Shown: positions 44,324 to 53,277 of the stretch, piece after piece
How the letters are laid out: every line of letters begins with the position of its first letter
Numbering within the stretch: position 1 is the first letter of the stretch
NCBI GenBank assembly: GCA_965199685.1
Contig: OZ241323.1
Coordinates: forward strand, 2,480,001 to 2,544,000
Origin: SP5GCR1 sp965199685
Lineage (GTDB): Bacteria > Pseudomonadota > Gammaproteobacteria > Poriferisulfidales > Oxydemutatoraceae
Length of the DNA stretch: 64,000 nucleotides
Direction: 5' to 3'
Made by a program: the position numbers and the translations under genes
Notes under the pieces: generated by a model
The model's database searches: none
The model's input: only the letters and a program-made list of their open reading frames with translations
What the model was told of the DNA's origin: nothing

Positions 44324-45742
44324 TCACTCAACGCCCAAATAACCTAATATGCCTTTAGCTGCTTCTCTCCCTTCAAATACCGCAGTGACCACCAAGTCTG
44401 AACCGCGCACCATATCGCCGCCGGCAAAAACTGCTGGGTTAGTTGTTTGGAACTTATATCTATTCGGTGCAGACATATTGACCCGCACTTTGCCGGTGTC
44501 GTCGCTTAGTATATTAAACTCCGAAAACCATGTTGCCGGACTAGGTCTAAAACCAAACGCAATGATAACCGCATCGGCAGGAATGATTTCTGTACTGTTT
44601 GGCACAGCTTCTGGTCTGCGCCGCCCTTGCTTGTCAGGCTGACCAAGCCGGGTAGAGACTACTTTGACACCTTCCACATGATCTTTGCCGATGATTTCTA
44701 TAGGCTGACGGTTAAAAAGAAATTGTATTTCCTCGGCTCTGGCATTACGCACTTCACGTCTTGACCCGGGCATATTTTCCTCGTCGCGACGATAAACACA
44801 GCTGACCGTTTTCGCCTTTTGTCGCACCGCAGTGCGCACACAGTCCATGGCAGTGTCTCCTCCGCCTAATACGACCGTGCGATGATTTTCCATGCTGATG
44901 TATTCTTTGAGGTCTTGCTGGTAATTCATCAGGCGGTTGATATTAGATATCAAGTAAGGCAATGCCTTATATACTCCGGGCAGTTGTTCGCCTGGAAAAT
45001 TCCCAGTCATTGCAGTATAAGTACCCATGCCCAAAAACACCGCATCGTAGGAATCCAACAAGGTCTTGAAAGGCAAGGTTGGGCTTCCAACTTCGGTGCT
45101 TAGACGGAATTCTATACCCATCTCTTCCATTATTTTGCGCCGAGTCAGCACGACTTCCTTTTCCAACTTAAAAGGAGGAATACCGAAAGTGAGCAATCCG
45201 CCGATTTCAGGATAACGATCGTAGACTATTGGTTTGACACCGTTCCGCACCAAGATATCAGCACAGGCTAATCCCGCAGGACCTGCCCCGACAATGGCAA
45301 CTTGTTTGTCGGTCTTCACGACATTTGATAAATTAGGTTTCCAGCCGGTTTTGAGTGCTTCGTCGGTGATATATTTTTCTATTGCCCCGATTGTTACTGC
45401 ACCGAATCCGTCGTTGAGTGTGCAGGCACCTTCGCATAGACGATCCTGCGGACATATACGCCCACAAATCTCAGGGAGAGAGTTTGTTTTATGCGAGAGT
45501 TCAGCTGCTTCCCAAAGATTACCCGCTTCTATCAGTTTGAGCCAATCAGGGATATGATTATGTACCGGACATTTCCACTCGCAATACGGATTACCACATT
45601 CAATACAACGATCCGCCTGCTGAGATGCCTGTTCTGGGCTAAACTGCCCGTATATCTCATCCCAGTGTTTCAAACGAACCTCTGCCGGAGCCTTTTCGGG
45701 ACTCTGTCTAGGCAGGTCTATAAATTGTGTTAAGTTTGCCAT
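44324..45742 (-). CDS. gltD: Glutamate synthase small subunit (GltD-type)
   Basis: The 472-residue protein transfers electrons from NADPH through FAD and 4Fe-4S clusters to the large glutamate synthase subunit. It has Cys clusters CIECGNPYCEWKCPVHNHI (about 47-65) and CGRICPQDRLCEGACTL (about 93-109), the FAD site GAGPAGLACAD (about 152-162), and GGGDTAMDCVRTA for NADPH. gltB is not in this window. It is directly followed by hemE with no intergenic bases. Related NADPH oxidoreductase subunits are the alternative, but length and Cys pattern fit GltD best. Confidence 0.93.
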   Translation of the reverse strand: MANLTQFIDLPRQSPEKAPAEVRLKHWDEIYGQFSPEQASQQADRCIECGNPYCEWKCPVHNHIPDWLKLIEAGNLWEAAELSHKTNSLPEICGRICPQDRLCEGACTLNDGFGAVTIGAIEKYITDEALKTGWKPNLSNVVKTDKQVAIVGAGPAGLACADILVRNGVKPIVYDRYPEIGGLLTFGIPPFKLEKEVVLTRRKIMEEMGIEFRLSTEVGSPTLPFKTLLDSYDAVFLGMGTYTAMTGNFPGEQLPGVYKALPYLISNINRLMNYQQDLKEYISMENHRTVVLGGGDTAMDCVRTAVRQKAKTVSCVYRRDEENMPGSRREVRNARAEEIQFLFNRQPIEIIGKDHVEGVKVVSTRLGQPDKQGRRRPEAVPNSTEIIPADAVIIAFGFRPSPATWFSEFNILSDDTGKVRVNMSAPNRYKFQTTNPAVFAGGDMVRGSDLVVTAVFEGREAAKGILGYLGVE

Positions 45743-45784
45743 TATAAAAAATTGCTGATAGGTTGTGCTTAATTATAAACTATG

Positions 45785-45960
45785 AATCTATGGGGTTCTG
45801 AAAAAGTATTCTTAAACTCATCGTAGGGCTGCTGAAAAAACAACGTAATCGAACAAGTAGAACCGCCGATTGAGCCAGTAGATTAAGTGGCATAACTTTT
45901 TGCAAAATCTAAATATTATGTTCGTTAGAAACAGTACGTGTATCAAAATCAATCGGCGGC
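45785..45960. repeat. Dispersed repeat fragments upstream of rpsT
   Basis: Includes GGGGTTCTGAAAAAGTATTC, a GGGCTGCTGAAAAAACAACG end and AGAACCGCCGATTGAGCCAGTAG, a partial hairpin whose right stem has decayed (ATTAAGTGGC). The remainder of the 45743-46066 gap is ordinary sequence with the rpsT promoter. Confidence 0.7.
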
Positions 45961-46008
45961 TTTATTCTGCCCCTATTTGTCCAATATGTCATGGCATCGT
46001 ACACACCT

Positions 46009-46037
46009 TTGACAAATCCTTCTGCTCGCCGTATAAT
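46009..46037 (+). promoter_or_regulatory. Sigma70 promoter of rpsT
   Basis: TTGACA at 46009-46014 and TATAAT at 46032-46037 with 17 bases between them: a perfect consensus. The start codon of rpsT is 30 bases downstream of the -10 box. Confidence 0.85.
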
Positions 46038-46066
46038 CGCTTCTCACAACCAACGGAGATAGTTAT

Positions 46067-46327
46067 ATGGCAAATAGTTCATCGGCACGTAAACGAGTGC
46101 GTCAAGCGGAGCAGCATAGAGAGCATAATGTTGCGCTTCGGTCGCGTCTTAGGACCGCAATCAAAAATGTAATCAAGGCTGTCAATGCAGACGATAAAGA
46201 GCTTGCTAAAGAAGCCTATAAAAAGGCAGTGCCGATTATTGACTCTAGTGTCAACAAGCACTTAATTCATAAAAACAAGGCGGCGCGCCATAAAAGCCGT
46301 CTGAATAATCTGTTGCGTAGTTCTTAA
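46067..46327 (+). CDS. rpsT: Ribosomal protein S20
   Basis: The 86-residue basic protein starts MANSSSARKRVRQAEQHREHN and ends HKNKAARHKSRLNNLLRSS, matching S20, which binds 16S rRNA early in 30S assembly. Preceded by a perfect promoter and a weak GGAGATAG ribosome site. Length is typical. The gene is alone between divergent repeat sequence and convergent proB. Confidence 0.95.
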   Translation: MANSSSARKRVRQAEQHREHNVALRSRLRTAIKNVIKAVNADDKELAKEAYKKAVPIIDSSVNKHLIHKNKAARHKSRLNNLLRSS

Positions 46328-46350
46328 TCAACACCCCATACCTTATCGCA

Positions 46351-47487
46351 TTATTCGCTTCGCTCTAGGGTGCTTTCTAGGGTAAGGTTGTCGCGATGTA
46401 TTATTTCAGGTTTGTGGTCGCTTCCCATGATGCGCTCTATATGCTGACTATTTTTGCCGGCGGTGTTGCGTGCCTCTTGCGCAGTGTAGTTTGACAGCCC
46501 GTAGGCAACGATCGCACCATCAGTATCTTTGCATAGCACCATATCGCCGCGACCAAAATCTCCTTCCACATCTATCACACCAATGGGCAACAGGCTTTTT
46601 TGCCGTTGGCGAAGTGCCCAAACTGCTCCGTTGTCAATGATCAAGGTTCCCCTTGCTTTGCGATTGACAATCCATCGTTTACGAAGGGCAATAGGCTGAT
46701 GTGTGCCTTCTAGGTAAGTACCTGATTTTTCTCCGTCGGCGATGCGTACGATGACGTTATCTTCCATGCCGTGAACGATAATCGTTGAGGTGCCCGACCA
46801 CGCTGCGGTGCGCGCCGCTTTGATCTTTGTAATCATTCCGCCGCGCCCCAAGCCACTTGCGCTAGGACCGGCGATAGCATCAAGTTCAGAGTCATAAGCG
46901 TTTTTGCTTTTAATAACGACTGCATCTTCATTCGCAACAGGGTCTTTATCATACAAGCCTGCTTGGTCGGTTAGGATCAGCAGCACATTGGCATCGACCA
47001 AATTGGCAACTTGAGCGGCGAGCGTGTCGTTATCGCCCAGCTGTATTTCTTCGGTTGCAACGGTATCGTTTTCGTTGATAATCGGCACTATGCCGATTTC
47101 AAACAATGATAGTAAGGTTGCCCGTGCGTTGTTATAGCGTAGCCGATGGCTTAAATCCTCATGCGTCAACAATATCTGTGCGCTACCTACGCCCTGTTCT
47201 TCAAATATTGAATGATAGGCTTGCATCAATCCAATCTGCCCGACTGCGGCGGCGGCCTGCAGATGATGTAGCTTATCGGGCCGCTCGTCCCAACCTAAGC
47301 GGTAGATACCTTCGGCAATAGAACCGGAAGAGACTACGGCAAGGTGATAACCTTGGGCATGCAAGGTTTTGATCTGTGATGCCCAGGTTTGTATTGCAGT
47401 ATGGTTTAATCCACGACCGTTTTTAGTAACCAAAGAGCTACCGATCTTGATAATCCAGCGTTGATTTTTAACTTTCTGTTTGTCCAT
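46351..47487 (-). CDS. proB: Glutamate 5-kinase
   Basis: ProB phosphorylates glutamate in proline synthesis. The 378-residue protein has the amino acid kinase fold (WIIKIGSSLVTKNG, AVVSSGSIAEG, IINENDTV, GDNDTLAAQVANLVDAN, GRGGMITKIKAA) and a C-terminal PUA domain (about 285-378, with GTLIIDNGAV, LLPIGV, FGRGDMV). The start ATG overlaps the obgE end by 20 bases, so obgE and proB are translationally coupled; this obg-proB linkage is common in proteobacteria. Confidence 0.95.
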   Translation of the reverse strand: MDKQKVKNQRWIIKIGSSLVTKNGRGLNHTAIQTWASQIKTLHAQGYHLAVVSSGSIAEGIYRLGWDERPDKLHHLQAAAAVGQIGLMQAYHSIFEEQGVGSAQILLTHEDLSHRLRYNNARATLLSLFEIGIVPIINENDTVATEEIQLGDNDTLAAQVANLVDANVLLILTDQAGLYDKDPVANEDAVVIKSKNAYDSELDAIAGPSASGLGRGGMITKIKAARTAAWSGTSTIIVHGMEDNVIVRIADGEKSGTYLEGTHQPIALRKRWIVNRKARGTLIIDNGAVWALRQRQKSLLPIGVIDVEGDFGRGDMVLCKDTDGAIVAYGLSNYTAQEARNTAGKNSQHIERIMGSDHKPEIIHRDNLTLESTLERSE

Positions 47488-48499
47488 GATTCATTTGTTC
47501 CAAACGATCGGAGACGGCATTTATTAATTCGGGAAGCCCTTTACCGCTTACTGCAGAAATTGTAAAGCACGGTTGCTCGGAGTGAACATTGCGCATTAAT
47601 TGTTTGCGAAAGTCTGCTACTTGATCGTCCGCCATGCTATCAGTTTTGGTGCAAACCAACCATCGTTCTTTAGTGCCTAATTCTGCATCAAAACAAGACA
47701 ACTCCTTTTCTACGCAATGTATATTATGCGCTGCTGCCTTTGTTGATTCCACCGTGCTGATATCGAGTAAATGTAATAATAACTTTGTTCTTTGTAAATG
47801 TCTTAGAAACTGTATGCCCAAACCCACACCTTTGGAAGCACCTTCTATCAGTCCGGGAATATCGGCAACCACAAAACTTCGGTATTCGGACGCTCTAACC
47901 ACACCCAATGCAGGATATAGCGTGGTAAAAGGATAATCTGCAATACGCGGGCGAGCTGAACTAATTGCACCAAGCAAGGTGGATTTGCCAGCATTTGGCA
48001 AACCGAGTAATCCGACATCGGCAAGTAGCTTTAATTCCAAATAAAGCTCGCGACATTCGCCTGCCTCGCCATGCGTGAATTGTCTTGGTGCTCGGTTGGT
48101 GGACGATTTGAAACGCGTGTTTCCCAAACCGTGTCTGCCGCCGTCGGCAACGCGCAATTTTTTGTGGTGTTCCACAACATCGCCGATGAGTTCGCCGGTT
48201 TCGCGATGATATACAGCAGTGCCGGTCGGCACCCGCACCATTAAGTCGTCACCTTGCTTGCCACAGCGATTGGAACCTTGCCCTCTGATGCCGTCGGTTG
48301 CTTTGAATAACGGTTGATGCCTGAAATCGGCAAGCGTGTTCAGTCCTTCGTCGCCAATTAAATATACCGAACCGCCGTTGCCGCCGTCGCCACCATCCGG
48401 ACCGCCATGCGGGATGCATCGTTCTCTACGAAAGCTGACACAGCCGTCGCCGCCTTTCCCTGCCTGTACCGTAATAGAGGCTTCGTCTACAAAGTTCAT
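47468..48499 (-). CDS. obgE: GTPase Obg/CgtA
   Basis: Obg is an essential GTPase of 50S assembly and stress control. The 343-residue protein has the glycine-rich Obg fold (VQAGKGGDGCVSFRRE, GGDGGNGGSVYLIGD), the G-domain (G1 LPNAGKSTLLGAI, G3 DIPGLIEGA, G4 CTKTD, SAVSGKG) and a short C-terminus. I placed the start at MNFVDEAS (48499) because family members begin there; the frame is open 10 residues further. It is downstream of rpmA-rplU as in most bacteria. Confidence 0.95.
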   Translation of the reverse strand: MNFVDEASITVQAGKGGDGCVSFRRERCIPHGGPDGGDGGNGGSVYLIGDEGLNTLADFRHQPLFKATDGIRGQGSNRCGKQGDDLMVRVPTGTAVYHRETGELIGDVVEHHKKLRVADGGRHGLGNTRFKSSTNRAPRQFTHGEAGECRELYLELKLLADVGLLGLPNAGKSTLLGAISSARPRIADYPFTTLYPALGVVRASEYRSFVVADIPGLIEGASKGVGLGIQFLRHLQRTKLLLHLLDISTVESTKAAAHNIHCVEKELSCFDAELGTKERWLVCTKTDSMADDQVADFRKQLMRNVHSEQPCFTISAVSGKGLPELINAVSDRLEQMNHGQTES

Positions 48500-48560
48500 T
48501 TTAAGATAGTATAGTACATGTTGCGACAAACGGTCGCATCATGTTTCGTGATGAGATTAT

Positions 48561-48818
48561 TTAGTTAGGGGAGATGCTGATGTAGCTTTTTTTCAGAGGC
48601 CCTTTGCGCTCAAATATCACTCGCCCGTCGGAGAGTGCGTAAAGCGTGTAATCCTTACCGCACCCTACATTGGTGCCGGGATGAAATCGGGTGCCTCGTT
48701 GGCGTATCAATATATTGCCGGCTTTGACAATTTCACCACCAAATCGCTTAACACCTAAGCGTTTGGATTGTGAATCACGTCCGTTGCGGGTGCTACCGCC
48801 TGCTTTCTTATGTGCCAT
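48561..48818 (-). CDS. rpmA: Ribosomal protein L27
   Basis: The 85-residue protein has MAHKKAGGSTRNGRDSQSKRLGVKRFGGE and GNILIRQRGTRFHPG, the conserved L27 segments. Its N-terminus reaches the peptidyl-transferase centre. The ATG overlaps the rplU stop by 11 bases, so the genes are coupled. Length matches the usual 85. Confidence 0.96.
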   Translation of the reverse strand: MAHKKAGGSTRNGRDSQSKRLGVKRFGGEIVKAGNILIRQRGTRFHPGTNVGCGKDYTLYALSDGRVIFERKGPLKKSYISISPN

Positions 48819-49203
48819 TCTCTTCTCCCAATGTTTGTTCAGGTGCTTGTTCAGATTCGGTGCTTCTCATTTCTTCCTTATCATTTTGCGCTGAGCTCTG
48901 AATATCAGTAATCTCTATCTCGCTAAACGACTGGCGGTGTCCTGCAGTGCGCGCATAGCGTTTGCGCCGTTTGAACTTGACTACTTTGATTTTATCTTTC
49001 TTACCTGAACGTAAGACTTTGCCAAATACTCGGGCATTTTCTAGATAGGGTGTGCCTATTTCTACACGACCCTCGTCGTTTAGCATCAAAACTTTGTCAA
49101 AGTTCACTTTGCTGTCGATGTCGTCGGGCAACAATTCAACTTGTATATTGTCTCCCTTTGAGACTTTATACTGCTTGCCACCAGTTTGAATAATCGCATA
49201 CAT
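48808..49203 (-). CDS. rplU: Ribosomal protein L21 with an acidic C-terminal tail
   Basis: The 131-residue protein begins MYAIIQTGGKQYKVSKGD and has KFKRRKRYARTAGHRQ, the L21 core. It is longer than the usual about 103 residues: the last 30 are Glu/Gln/Ser-rich (KEEMRSTESEQAPEQTLGEE). It overlaps rpmA. The tail is unusual and probably disordered. L21 is a 50S protein binding 23S rRNA. Confidence 0.93.
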   Translation of the reverse strand: MYAIIQTGGKQYKVSKGDNIQVELLPDDIDSKVNFDKVLMLNDEGRVEIGTPYLENARVFGKVLRSGKKDKIKVVKFKRRKRYARTAGHRQSFSEIEITDIQSSAQNDKEEMRSTESEQAPEQTLGEENGT

Positions 49204-49211
49204 GGTTCTAT

Positions 49212-49871
49212 TTAACGTTTAGAGTATTGTACATCTTTGCGTGCCTTACGTAAGCCGACTTTTTTACGCTCAACGACGCGTGCGTCGCGGGTCAGAAAAC
49301 CTTTCTCGCGCAAAAGTTTTCTGAAATTTTCATCGTGTTGAACCAACGCACGAGCAATTCCTAGTTGTATTGCCCCCGCTTGTCCGCTAATCCCACCACC
49401 TTTGACGGTGATTTCAAAATCAAATTTCTTTTTGCTGGCAATGGCTTGCAACGGCTGGTGAATTAACATGCGTGTCGTCTCACGACTGAAGTAATCTTTC
49501 ATATTGCGGCGGTTCACGCGCATTTTGCCGGAGCCTTCGGTCGTCACATAGACTCGGGCAACCGACGCTTTACGCCGTCCGGTGCCGTAATAACGTTTGC
49601 CGGTTGGTTTTTTTGTCTTCTTTTTCGTTTTGGCTGCTTCTGTTTGCGTCGCTTCTTTTTTGGTCGCTTTCGTCTTCGCCTTTGTTTCCGCTTCCATTTT
49701 CGTTGCTTTTTTGGCCACTTCCGGCTTGGCCTCTGTTCCCGTTTTCGTTCCCGCTGCCGTTTTTGTTTCTTTTTCTGTCACTTTTGTCTTTGCTTCTGTT
49801 TCTGTCACTTTTGTCTTTGCTTCTGTTTCTGTCGCTTTTGTCTTTGCTTCTGTTTCTGTCGCTTTTGCCAT
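49212..49871 (-). CDS. rpsI: Ribosomal protein S9 with a Lys/Thr/Glu repeat extension
   Basis: The last 129 residues (about 91-219: GKRYYGTGRRKASVARVYV...GGGISGQAGAIQLGIARALVQ...KKVGLRKARKDVQYSKR) are standard S9, ending in the KR that touches P-site tRNA. The first 90 residues are a low-complexity extension of units like AKTKVTETE and KKATKMEAE, made of Ala, Lys, Thr and Glu. S9 normally starts near position 90, but the initiation ATG at 49871 follows rplM by 2 bases with no other ATG near the core, so the extension seems to be translated. Confidence 0.93.
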   Translation of the reverse strand: MAKATETEAKTKATETEAKTKVTETEAKTKVTEKETKTAAGTKTGTEAKPEVAKKATKMEAETKAKTKATKKEATQTEAAKTKKKTKKPTGKRYYGTGRRKASVARVYVTTEGSGKMRVNRRNMKDYFSRETTRMLIHQPLQAIASKKKFDFEITVKGGGISGQAGAIQLGIARALVQHDENFRKLLREKGFLTRDARVVERKKVGLRKARKDVQYSKR

Positions 49872-49873
49872 CG

Positions 49874-50302
49874 TTAAATCCTCAGTGTTTGTGGCTGTTG
49901 TGCGTCGTGTCGGTGGGCATCTCCGGCATATACTCGCAGTTTGCCAAACATCGCTCGCCCCAGTGAATTTCTTGGCAACATGCCCTTGACAGCTTTCTCT
50001 ATCACTCGCTCAGGATGCTCCTCCAACAACTTCTGTAGCGATTGTGATTTTAGAGAACCGATATAGCCGCTATGACGGTAATACATTTTGTCGCGCATTT
50101 TATTGCCTGACACTGCCACTTTTTCGGCATTGATAACGATGATGTGATCACCGACATCCATATGCGGGGTGAACTGCGGCTTATGTTTGCCGCGCAAACG
50201 CCGTGCCACTTCGGATGCCAGCCTGCCGAGTGGTTGATCAGTTGCATCCACTACAAACCAATCTCGTTTAATTTCATTAGCTTTTGCGCTGTATGTTTTC
50301 AT
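49874..50302 (-). CDS. rplM: Ribosomal protein L13
   Basis: The 142-residue protein starts MKTYSAKANEIKRDWFVVDATDQPLGRLAS and has RGKHKPQFTPHMDVGD and GMLPRNSLGRAMFGKLRVYAG, all typical of L13. L13 is an early 50S assembly protein. It heads the rplM-rpsI operon; rpsI starts 2 bases after its stop. The ATG is preceded by AT-rich sequence divergent from the NDH-2 gene. Confidence 0.96.
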   Translation of the reverse strand: MKTYSAKANEIKRDWFVVDATDQPLGRLASEVARRLRGKHKPQFTPHMDVGDHIIVINAEKVAVSGNKMRDKMYYRHSGYIGSLKSQSLQKLLEEHPERVIEKAVKGMLPRNSLGRAMFGKLRVYAGDAHRHDAQQPQTLRI

Positions 50303-50501
50303 TATTAATAACTATTAATTTAATTTATATACTTCCTTCCTTCAAGGCAATGGGCTATCATAAACGAAATGATAGCTTTTAAGCAAGTCTTAATTTTATT
50401 GGGAGGGAATTCGTAGTGTATTATACAGCAAAAAGAGCGTATGCGTGGTCTCAAAAACCACCATTCGTCTATCTAATCCTAAAACGATGATAGGAGGTAA
50501 T

Positions 50502-52139
50502 ATGCGTATCGTTATTATCGGGGCAGGCTTTGGTGGGGCATATACGGCTAAATACCTGCATAAAATCCTAGGCAAAAAACACCAAATAGAAATTATCAAC
50601 AGAGAAAATTATTTTGTTTTCCAGCCGTTATTGCCGGAAGTTGCATCGGGTGTCATTAATATACAAGATGCGGTCACACCAGTTAGATTAATGCTCAAGG
50701 ATATAGACGTACGCTTAGCAAGGGTAATCGATATAGATAAAGGCAAACAATGTGTCTATGTTTCCCAAGGTCCCGACTCCAAACTGATTGAAGTGCCGTT
50801 TGATCATTTAGTGATTGCCACCGGATTAAAACCTGAGTTGTCTATGTTGCCGGGCTTCACCGAACATGCGCTGACAATGAAAAATCTCTCCGATGCGTAT
50901 CTGCTTAGAAACCATGTCATTGAGCGTCTGGAAGAATCCGACAGCTATAAAGACGAGCAAACCATTGCAAAAAATCTATGTTTCGTAGTCGGAGGTGGCG
51001 GATTTTCCGGGATTGAAACAATCGGCGAGCTACAAGAAATGATACATCGCACCTTGCGCTTCTATCCGCACATAAATAGAGATCAAATACGAATGGTGCT
51101 CGTGCATAGCGGCGATAGAATTCTGCCTGAGATGGGTGCAAAACTCTCGGAATATGTCAGGCATAAACTTGAAGCCAGAGGCATTGAGATTATCACCAAC
51201 ACCATGCTCACCGGAATGACTGCCGAGGCGGTAGAACTCGATAATGGCAAAATTATCAGCTGTAAAACGGTTGTTTCTACTGTCGGAAATTCGTTGCCGG
51301 AAATGGTACAAAACTTAGATTTTACGACTGAACACGGTAGATTATTGGTAGACGGCAAACTGCGCATTGTCGGTCATTCCAATATCTGGGCATTGGGTGA
51401 TGTTGCACGGGTACCTAATGCGGTTTCTGAATTTAATCCCTGCCCACCCACTGCGCAGTTTGCAGTACGCCAAGCACAATGCCTAGCGACCAATATCGCT
51501 GCAGAAATAGAAAACCGCCCACTCACCGACTTTGGCTACAAACCTAAAGGTTCACTCGCTTCTATCGGCGATTACAAGGGGGTTGCCGAGATCAGAAACT
51601 TTCGTATTTCGGGATTTATTGCCTGGGCATTATGGCGGGTCATTTATTTGGCAATGTTCCCTGGTGCTGTCTCACGGCTTCGCATCGCGCTCAACTGGTT
51701 GCTTGATTACTTTGTTCCCCGCAATATCGTCCATATACAACAACACCTGCCTTCCAGTACTTGCTTCATACGCTTCAAGGCTGGTGATGTTGTGATCGGA
51801 AAAAATCAAATTCTACGCGGCTTATATACCGTAGTCAGAGGTCGTCTACAATTAGAAGTACATGAAGAAGATGGGAAAGTATTCAAGAGGGAGATTTTAC
51901 CAGGCGATCATTTCGGCGAACGCACTATAGAAAAAAAGATATTAACCACCGGGTCTCTTACCGCACTTGAAGAGAGTTATCTTATGTTTATAGAGCGTTC
52001 CGACTTCGCCAAACTGCGCGATTACTTACCCGGCTTCGGCAAGTACATCTCCTCATTGAATACCATTGCTGCGCGCTATTCAAAATCAATTGATGCCAAG
52101 CAGGCTCGCAGAATGCCGGGGATGCGAATACGTAGCTAA
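50502..52139 (+). CDS. Type II NADH dehydrogenase with C-terminal cyclic-nucleotide-binding domain
   Basis: The first about 400 residues are an NDH-2-type flavoprotein: GAGFGGAYTAKYL (FAD, residues 6-18), FQPLLPEVASG, VVGGGGFSGIETIGEL (NADH site) and WALGDVARVP. A hydrophobic amphipathic segment follows (about 370-400). The final about 110 residues have the cNMP-binding pattern RFKAGDVVIGK...GLYTVVRGRLQLEV...LPGDHFGE. NDH-2 oxidises NADH to quinone at the membrane without proton pumping; the tail suggests control by a cyclic nucleotide. The ATG at 50502 follows TAGGAGGT and fits the family better than an upstream start. Confidence 0.9.
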   Translation: MRIVIIGAGFGGAYTAKYLHKILGKKHQIEIINRENYFVFQPLLPEVASGVINIQDAVTPVRLMLKDIDVRLARVIDIDKGKQCVYVSQGPDSKLIEVPFDHLVIATGLKPELSMLPGFTEHALTMKNLSDAYLLRNHVIERLEESDSYKDEQTIAKNLCFVVGGGGFSGIETIGELQEMIHRTLRFYPHINRDQIRMVLVHSGDRILPEMGAKLSEYVRHKLEARGIEIITNTMLTGMTAEAVELDNGKIISCKTVVSTVGNSLPEMVQNLDFTTEHGRLLVDGKLRIVGHSNIWALGDVARVPNAVSEFNPCPPTAQFAVRQAQCLATNIAAEIENRPLTDFGYKPKGSLASIGDYKGVAEIRNFRISGFIAWALWRVIYLAMFPGAVSRLRIALNWLLDYFVPRNIVHIQQHLPSSTCFIRFKAGDVVIGKNQILRGLYTVVRGRLQLEVHEEDGKVFKREILPGDHFGERTIEKKILTTGSLTALEESYLMFIERSDFAKLRDYLPGFGKYISSLNTIAARYSKSIDAKQARRMPGMRIRS

Positions 52140-52420
52140 ACGAGCTGCTGAAAAAATGGTATTCCCCTTCTATGGAGGGGTGACAGGCCTATGTATTTTG
52201 TAATACACGCGTTTAGCAATCATGCTGAGGTTCTGCACAGTGTCACGCCGATTGACCTACTGGTTCAATCGGCGGCTATATCTGACGGGGTGGTTTTTTG
52301 CGTACCCACCATTTAGGACAAGCCTTAGCTTGTCTGACCTACATACCCATGTTAAGGTTCTGCACAAAGTTACGCCGTTTGTTGCAACAGCAACAAACGG
52401 CGGTATATAATTCTCTCAAA
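52140..52420. repeat. Dispersed repeats before the M14 peptidase
   Basis: Starts CGAGCTGCTGAAAAAATGG and holds two inverted-orientation hairpins of different stem type: CGCCGATTGAC...GTTCAATCGGCG (52245-52275) and CGCCGTTTGTTGC...GCAACAAACGGCG (52373-52402), each preceded by GGTTCTGCACA. The region also shares the ATGTATTTTGTAAT segment with 42775. Confidence 0.75.
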
Positions 52421-52435
52421 CGGTTTGCTGTAGTT

Positions 52436-53275
52436 ATGCGATTATTGATTTTAATGTTGATTTTGCTTCCGAGATTTTTCGGTTATGCCGGAGAACACAC
52501 TGAGGTACATCAGGCGTGTAGTTTGCTTGGCAACAAGCTGTCCTCGGTAAGCGTGCAAGAGTGTCTGAATCTGCAACTCGTCGGAACTGGTGCTTATACC
52601 GAGCAAGGGCACGCAATCCTATACAAGGAATACCCGCCGCTGGCGAGTAGAAAACCGCTGGCACGGGTTTTGTTTATTGGTGGTACTCACGGAGACGAGT
52701 ATGCTTCGTTTAGCGTCTCTTTTAAGTGGATGGCAATACTAGACCGCCATCATTCGGGGTTATTCCACTGGCATTTTGCACCGGCGATCAACTTGGACGG
52801 TTTGCTAAAAAGCCCTGCCACACGCACCAACGCCAATGGGGTAGATCTAAATAGAAATCTGGCAAGTGCCGATTGGGAAAGCGAAGCATTGTCGTATTGG
52901 ATGCAGCAAACTGATAGCAACCCCCGTCGTTATCCCGGACAATCTGCGCGCAGTGAAAGCGAAAGTCGTTGGCTGGAGCAGGAAATTGAAAACTTTCAAC
53001 CTGATGTAATCGTCTCGCTACATGCGCCTTATGGCTTGGTTGACTACGACGGGCCGGCATCAGTAAAGCCTCCCACCTTTCTAGGTTCTTTGAAGTTTAG
53101 CGATCTAAAAACCTTTCCCGGTTCTTTAGGCCGTTATGCCGGCGAAGACTTGGCAATACCAGTGCTAACGATAGAATTGAAATCGGCGCGTTATATGCCC
53201 AGCGACCATGATTTGCGAACGATGTGGGTGGATCTAGTGCGCTGGCTTCGCTATAACGTGCCGCAATCCGACTAA
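52436..53275 (+). CDS. M14-family zinc carboxypeptidase/amidase (murein peptide type)
   Basis: The about 279-residue protein begins with a signal peptide (MRLLILMLILLPRFFGYA). The zinc site is likely GGTHGDE (His, Glu) and later SLHAPYG (His), with LTIELKSAR providing the catalytic Glu. Substrate-binding Arg and Asn-Arg (LNRNLA) are also present. The layout fits the M14 family, closest to MpaA, which cleaves gamma-D-glutamyl-diaminopimelate from murein peptides, but this protein is exported. The ATG at 52436 is preferred because the signal peptide starts there; the upstream frame is repeat. Confidence 0.82.
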   Translation: MRLLILMLILLPRFFGYAGEHTEVHQACSLLGNKLSSVSVQECLNLQLVGTGAYTEQGHAILYKEYPPLASRKPLARVLFIGGTHGDEYASFSVSFKWMAILDRHHSGLFHWHFAPAINLDGLLKSPATRTNANGVDLNRNLASADWESEALSYWMQQTDSNPRRYPGQSARSESESRWLEQEIENFQPDVIVSLHAPYGLVDYDGPASVKPPTFLGSLKFSDLKTFPGSLGRYAGEDLAIPVLTIELKSARYMPSDHDLRTMWVDLVRWLRYNVPQSD

Positions 53276-53277
53276 GT

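Noticed and set aside
49597..49989. Long hydrophobic frames opposite the S9 extension
   Set aside because: They are antisense readings of Lys/Thr/Glu repeats, which give Phe/Val/Leu-rich products; no start signal.
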